A DNA stretch of 64,000 nt. Source: Streptomyces sp. NBC_00249 (GTDB lineage: Bacteria; Actinomycetota; Actinomycetes; Streptomycetales; Streptomycetaceae). The position numbers were made by a program, and so were the translations under genes. How positions within the stretch are numbered: the stretch's first letter is position 1; every line of letters begins with the position of its first letter. The notes beneath the pieces are model-generated. The model saw only the letters and a list, made by a program, of their open reading frames with translations. It was not told where the DNA came from and searched no databases. Shown here piece after piece: positions 61,258 through 64,000 of this stretch. Location: positions 40,001 through 104,000 of the forward strand of contig NZ_JAPEMV010000013.1 of assembly GCF_026342355.1 (NCBI RefSeq), read 5' to 3'.

Positions 61258-62567
61258 TGGCCCTCACCGGACGCGCCGCCCTGCTGGCGGCCCTCGGCAG
61301 CCTGCCCGTCGGCCTCCTCGAACCGAGCTGGACGGGCCTCCTCGCCGTCAACGGCTCCCTGGCCCTGGCCTGCGCCGTCGACTGCGCCCTCGCCGCCCCC
61401 GTACGCCACCTGCGGCTCACCCGCTCGGGCGACACATCGGTCCGCCTCGGTGAGCCGGCGGACGTCCACCTCACGATCACCAACCCCGCCAAGCGCCCCC
61501 TGCGCGCCCGCGTCCGCGACGCCTGGCCCCCCAGCAGCTGGCAGCCCGGCTCGGAAACCCCCGCGTCCCGGCACCGGGTCACCGTCCCCGCCGGCGAACG
61601 CCGCCTGCTGACGACCCGTCTGCGCCCCACCCGCCGAGGCGACCGCAAGGCCGACCGCGTCACGATCCGCTCGTACGGCCCCCTCGGCCTGCTGACCCGT
61701 CAGGGCTCGCACACCGTCCCCTGGACGGTCCGCGTCCTGCCCCCGTTCACCAGCCGCAAGCACCTCCCCTCACGCCTGGCCCGGCTGCGCGAACTGGACG
61801 GCCGTACCAGCCTCCTGACGCGCGGTGAGGGCACCGAGTTCGACAGCCTGCGCGACTACATCCCGGGCGACGACACCCGTTCCATCGACTGGCGTGCCAC
61901 CGCCCGCCAGCAGAAGGTCGCCGTCCGCACCTGGCGTCCCGAACGAGACCGCCACATCCTGATCTGCCTGGACACCGGCCGCACAGCGGCGGGCCGCGTC
62001 GGTGACGCCCCCCGCCTGGACTCCGCCATGGACGCGGCCCTGCTGCTGGCCGCCCTGGCCGTACGCGCCGGCGACCGCGTGGACCTCCTGGCCCACGACC
62101 GCCGCCCCCGCACCCTGGTCCAGGGCCGCTCGGCGGCCGACACCCTCCCGGCCTTCGTCAACGCGATGGCCTCCCTCGAACCGGAACTCGTCGAGACGGA
62201 CTCCCGCTCCCTGGTCTCCACCATCCTCCGCAGCGCCCCGCGCCGCTCCCTGGTGGTCCTCCTGACCAGCCTGGACGCGGCCCCCGTCGAGGAGGGCCTC
62301 CTCCCCCTCCTCCCGCAGCTCACCCAGCGCCACACGGTCGTCGTGGCCTCGGTCGCCGACCCCCACATCGCGGAGATGTCGGCCGCCCGCGGCTCCCTGG
62401 ACGCCGTCTACGAGGCCGCGGCCGCCACCCAGACCCAGTCCCAGCGCCGCCGCACCGCCGAACAGCTCACCCGCCACGGCGTCCACGTGGTCGACGCCAC
62501 CCCGGAATCCCTCCCCCCGTCCCTGGCAGACACCTACCTCGCCCTGAAGGCCGCCGGCCGCCTCTAG
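61257..62567 (+). CDS. DUF58 protein
   Basis: The 436-residue protein has two N-terminal hydrophobic segments (~5-50), a beta-rich region (RLGEPADVHLTITNPAKRPL, RARVRDAWPPSSW) and a DUF58 motif EFDSLRDYIPGDDTRSIDWR (~200-215). A von Willebrand factor A-like domain follows (~235-420; ILICLDTGRTAAGR with DxDTG-like metal site, VVLLTSLDAAPVEEG). DUF58 proteins act with MoxR ATPases at the membrane. ATG 61257 is coupled to the MoxR gene. Its stop is followed by only a degenerate frame before the rRNA operon, so the membrane-gene transcript probably ends here. Confidence 0.9.
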   Translation: MALTGRAALLAALGSLPVGLLEPSWTGLLAVNGSLALACAVDCALAAPVRHLRLTRSGDTSVRLGEPADVHLTITNPAKRPLRARVRDAWPPSSWQPGSETPASRHRVTVPAGERRLLTTRLRPTRRGDRKADRVTIRSYGPLGLLTRQGSHTVPWTVRVLPPFTSRKHLPSRLARLRELDGRTSLLTRGEGTEFDSLRDYIPGDDTRSIDWRATARQQKVAVRTWRPERDRHILICLDTGRTAAGRVGDAPRLDSAMDAALLLAALAVRAGDRVDLLAHDRRPRTLVQGRSAADTLPAFVNAMASLEPELVETDSRSLVSTILRSAPRRSLVVLLTSLDAAPVEEGLLPLLPQLTQRHTVVVASVADPHIAEMSAARGSLDAVYEAAAATQTQSQRRRTAEQLTRHGVHVVDATPESLPPSLADTYLALKAAGRL

Positions 62568-62623
62568 TGCTGTGACCGTCCCGGCCTGGACACGTTGAGC
62601 ACGGCACCCACCAGGAGGACACC

Positions 62624-62898
62624 ATGGCCGACCTCACCCCGGAACAGCTGCGCCGCATGCACGACTTCGCGGAGCAACGAGCCCCACGGCTCCCCACGGG
62701 CTGAACGTCGCGCGGCTGCGCCGTCAGATCGAGGCCCAGACACCCGAGGTGAAGGTCACGGTGCACAGCGACCCCTCGGACGGGCCCGACGGCATCCGGT
62801 ACCGCAAGAAGGTCCCGTACTCCTTCGGGGACACCGTCACCGCCGGCCGCTGGACGCTCGACACCAGCACACTCAAGAGCTACCCGGCCGACTGGTAG
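62624..62898 (+). pseudogene. Degenerate reading frame, possibly Uma2-like remnant
   Basis: A well-placed CAGGAGG precedes ATG 62624, but the frame stops after 26 codons (MADLTPEQLRRMHDFAEQRA, then PRLPTG). In the -1 frame, an open stretch from about 62701 to TAG 62898 has good codon bias: LNVARLRRQIEAQTPEVKV, then VPYSFGDTVTAG and RWTLDTSTLKSYPADW. The end loosely resembles C-termini of Uma2-type nucleases in streptomycetes, from memory. Either a frameshift or an internal deletion split one gene, or two remnants abut. No intact product is claimed. Confidence 0.4.
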
Positions 62899-62943
62899 GC
62901 CCAGCCCGAGCCCACCTCACTCGAAAAGACCCGTAAACGCAGA

Positions 62944-62977
62944 AAAGCCCCGCACCAGTTTCCTGGTGCGGGGCTTT
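62944..62977 (-). terminator. rRNA operon terminator
   Basis: AAAGCCCCGCACCAG pairs perfectly with CTGGTGCGGGGCTTT around the loop TTTC, 15 bp beyond the 5S 3' end. On the minus strand the stem ends in a T-run (TTTTC), fitting an intrinsic terminator. Confidence 0.88.
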
Positions 62978-62991
62978 CCCACAATGATTGT

Positions 62992-63109
62992 TCGGCGGCG
63001 TCCTACTCTCCCACAGGGTCCCCCCTGCAGTACCATCGGCGCTGAAAGGCTTAGCTTCCGGGTTCGGAATGTAAACCGGGCGTTTCCCTAACGCTATGAC
63101 CACCGAAAC
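62992..63109 (-). rRNA. rrf: 5S ribosomal RNA
   Basis: About 118 nt, 5' GTTTCGGTGGTCATAGCG to 3' GGAGAGTAGGACGCCGCCGAA, the standard streptomycete 5S. The loop region reads CCCGGTTTACATTCCGAAC; most copies I recall have one fewer T here, which may be strain variation. It follows 23S after a ~73-nt spacer. Ends are estimated from sequence. Confidence 0.95.
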
Positions 63110-63182
63110 ACTATGAAGTTAACCAACCGGGCATGGACACGGTTCGTTACTTCAGAACTAACACAGTGGACGCGAGCAACTG

Positions 63183-64000
<818 letters not shown>

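Overview
The window is a stretch of Streptomyces chromosome core. The evidence is very high GC with strong third-position G/C bias, a tmRNA-smpB-S41 protease-ftsX-ftsE-prfB block, the tandem kinases pkaB/pkaA, a 1,655-residue NAD-glutamate dehydrogenase, secA, hpf, the mtrA-mtrB-lpqB operon and the end of an rRNA operon. From memory this order follows the SCO295x-SCO301x part of S. coelicolor. I could run no alignment, so no species is claimed.

Layout, left to right. (1) 1-1298: N-terminal part of a HelD/HelR RNA-polymerase-recycling ATPase. (2) 1425-5151: an accessory island. Two ~388-bp copies of one sequence lie in inverted orientation and enclose a HAD phosphatase, an XRE regulator, two overlapping small ORFs and a GNAT acetyltransferase. 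(3) 5.2-11.7 kb: a CGNR regulator, a second GNAT, the nitrate module nnaR-narK with a GlnR-type box, and a divergent LysR/MFS pair. (4) 11.7-13.1 kb: an exported collagen-like protein ending in an SH3b-type domain. (5) 13.1-15.1 kb: tmRNA and smpB. The tmRNA 3' end and its terminator are duplicated 937 bp away, and a MazF-type toxin-antitoxin pair lies between the copies, so this looks like a stripped integrative element. (6) 15.1-21.0 kb: S41 protease, ftsX, ftsE, a small zinc-ribbon membrane protein, prfB, and a short leader peptide ahead of an isopenicillin-N-synthase-like oxygenase.

(7) 21.0-28.1 kb: the membrane Ser/Thr kinases PkaB and PkaA, divergent from a 1,124-residue FHA-FtsK/EccC-like protein that could read their phosphorylation. 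(8) 28.2-31.8 kb: a sugar-type ABC importer (lipoprotein plus two permeases, one with an inserted extracytoplasmic domain). (9) 32.0-36.7 kb: wall-polymer genes, a GT2-TagF fusion protein and a TagG/TagH-type exporter, with a TetR gene between them. (10) 36.8-50.9 kb: NAD-GDH, a HAD phosphatase with a small conserved protein, an Rv3235-like protein, SecA, a GNAT, a YcaQ/AlkX-type DNA glycosylase, an orphan NarL-type regulator and long-form HPF. (11) 51.3-62.6 kb: a ComF-like phosphoribosyltransferase, then mtrA-mtrB-lpqB leftward, and a divergent five-gene membrane operon (membrane protein, DUF4129, DUF4350, MoxR, DUF58). (12) 62.6-64.0 kb: a degenerate reading frame, then 5S rRNA and the 3' end of 23S rRNA on the minus strand.

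The features least explained by known gene content are the inverted-repeat island, the tmRNA-targeted toxin-antitoxin cassette, the leader peptide-oxygenase pair and the permease insertion.
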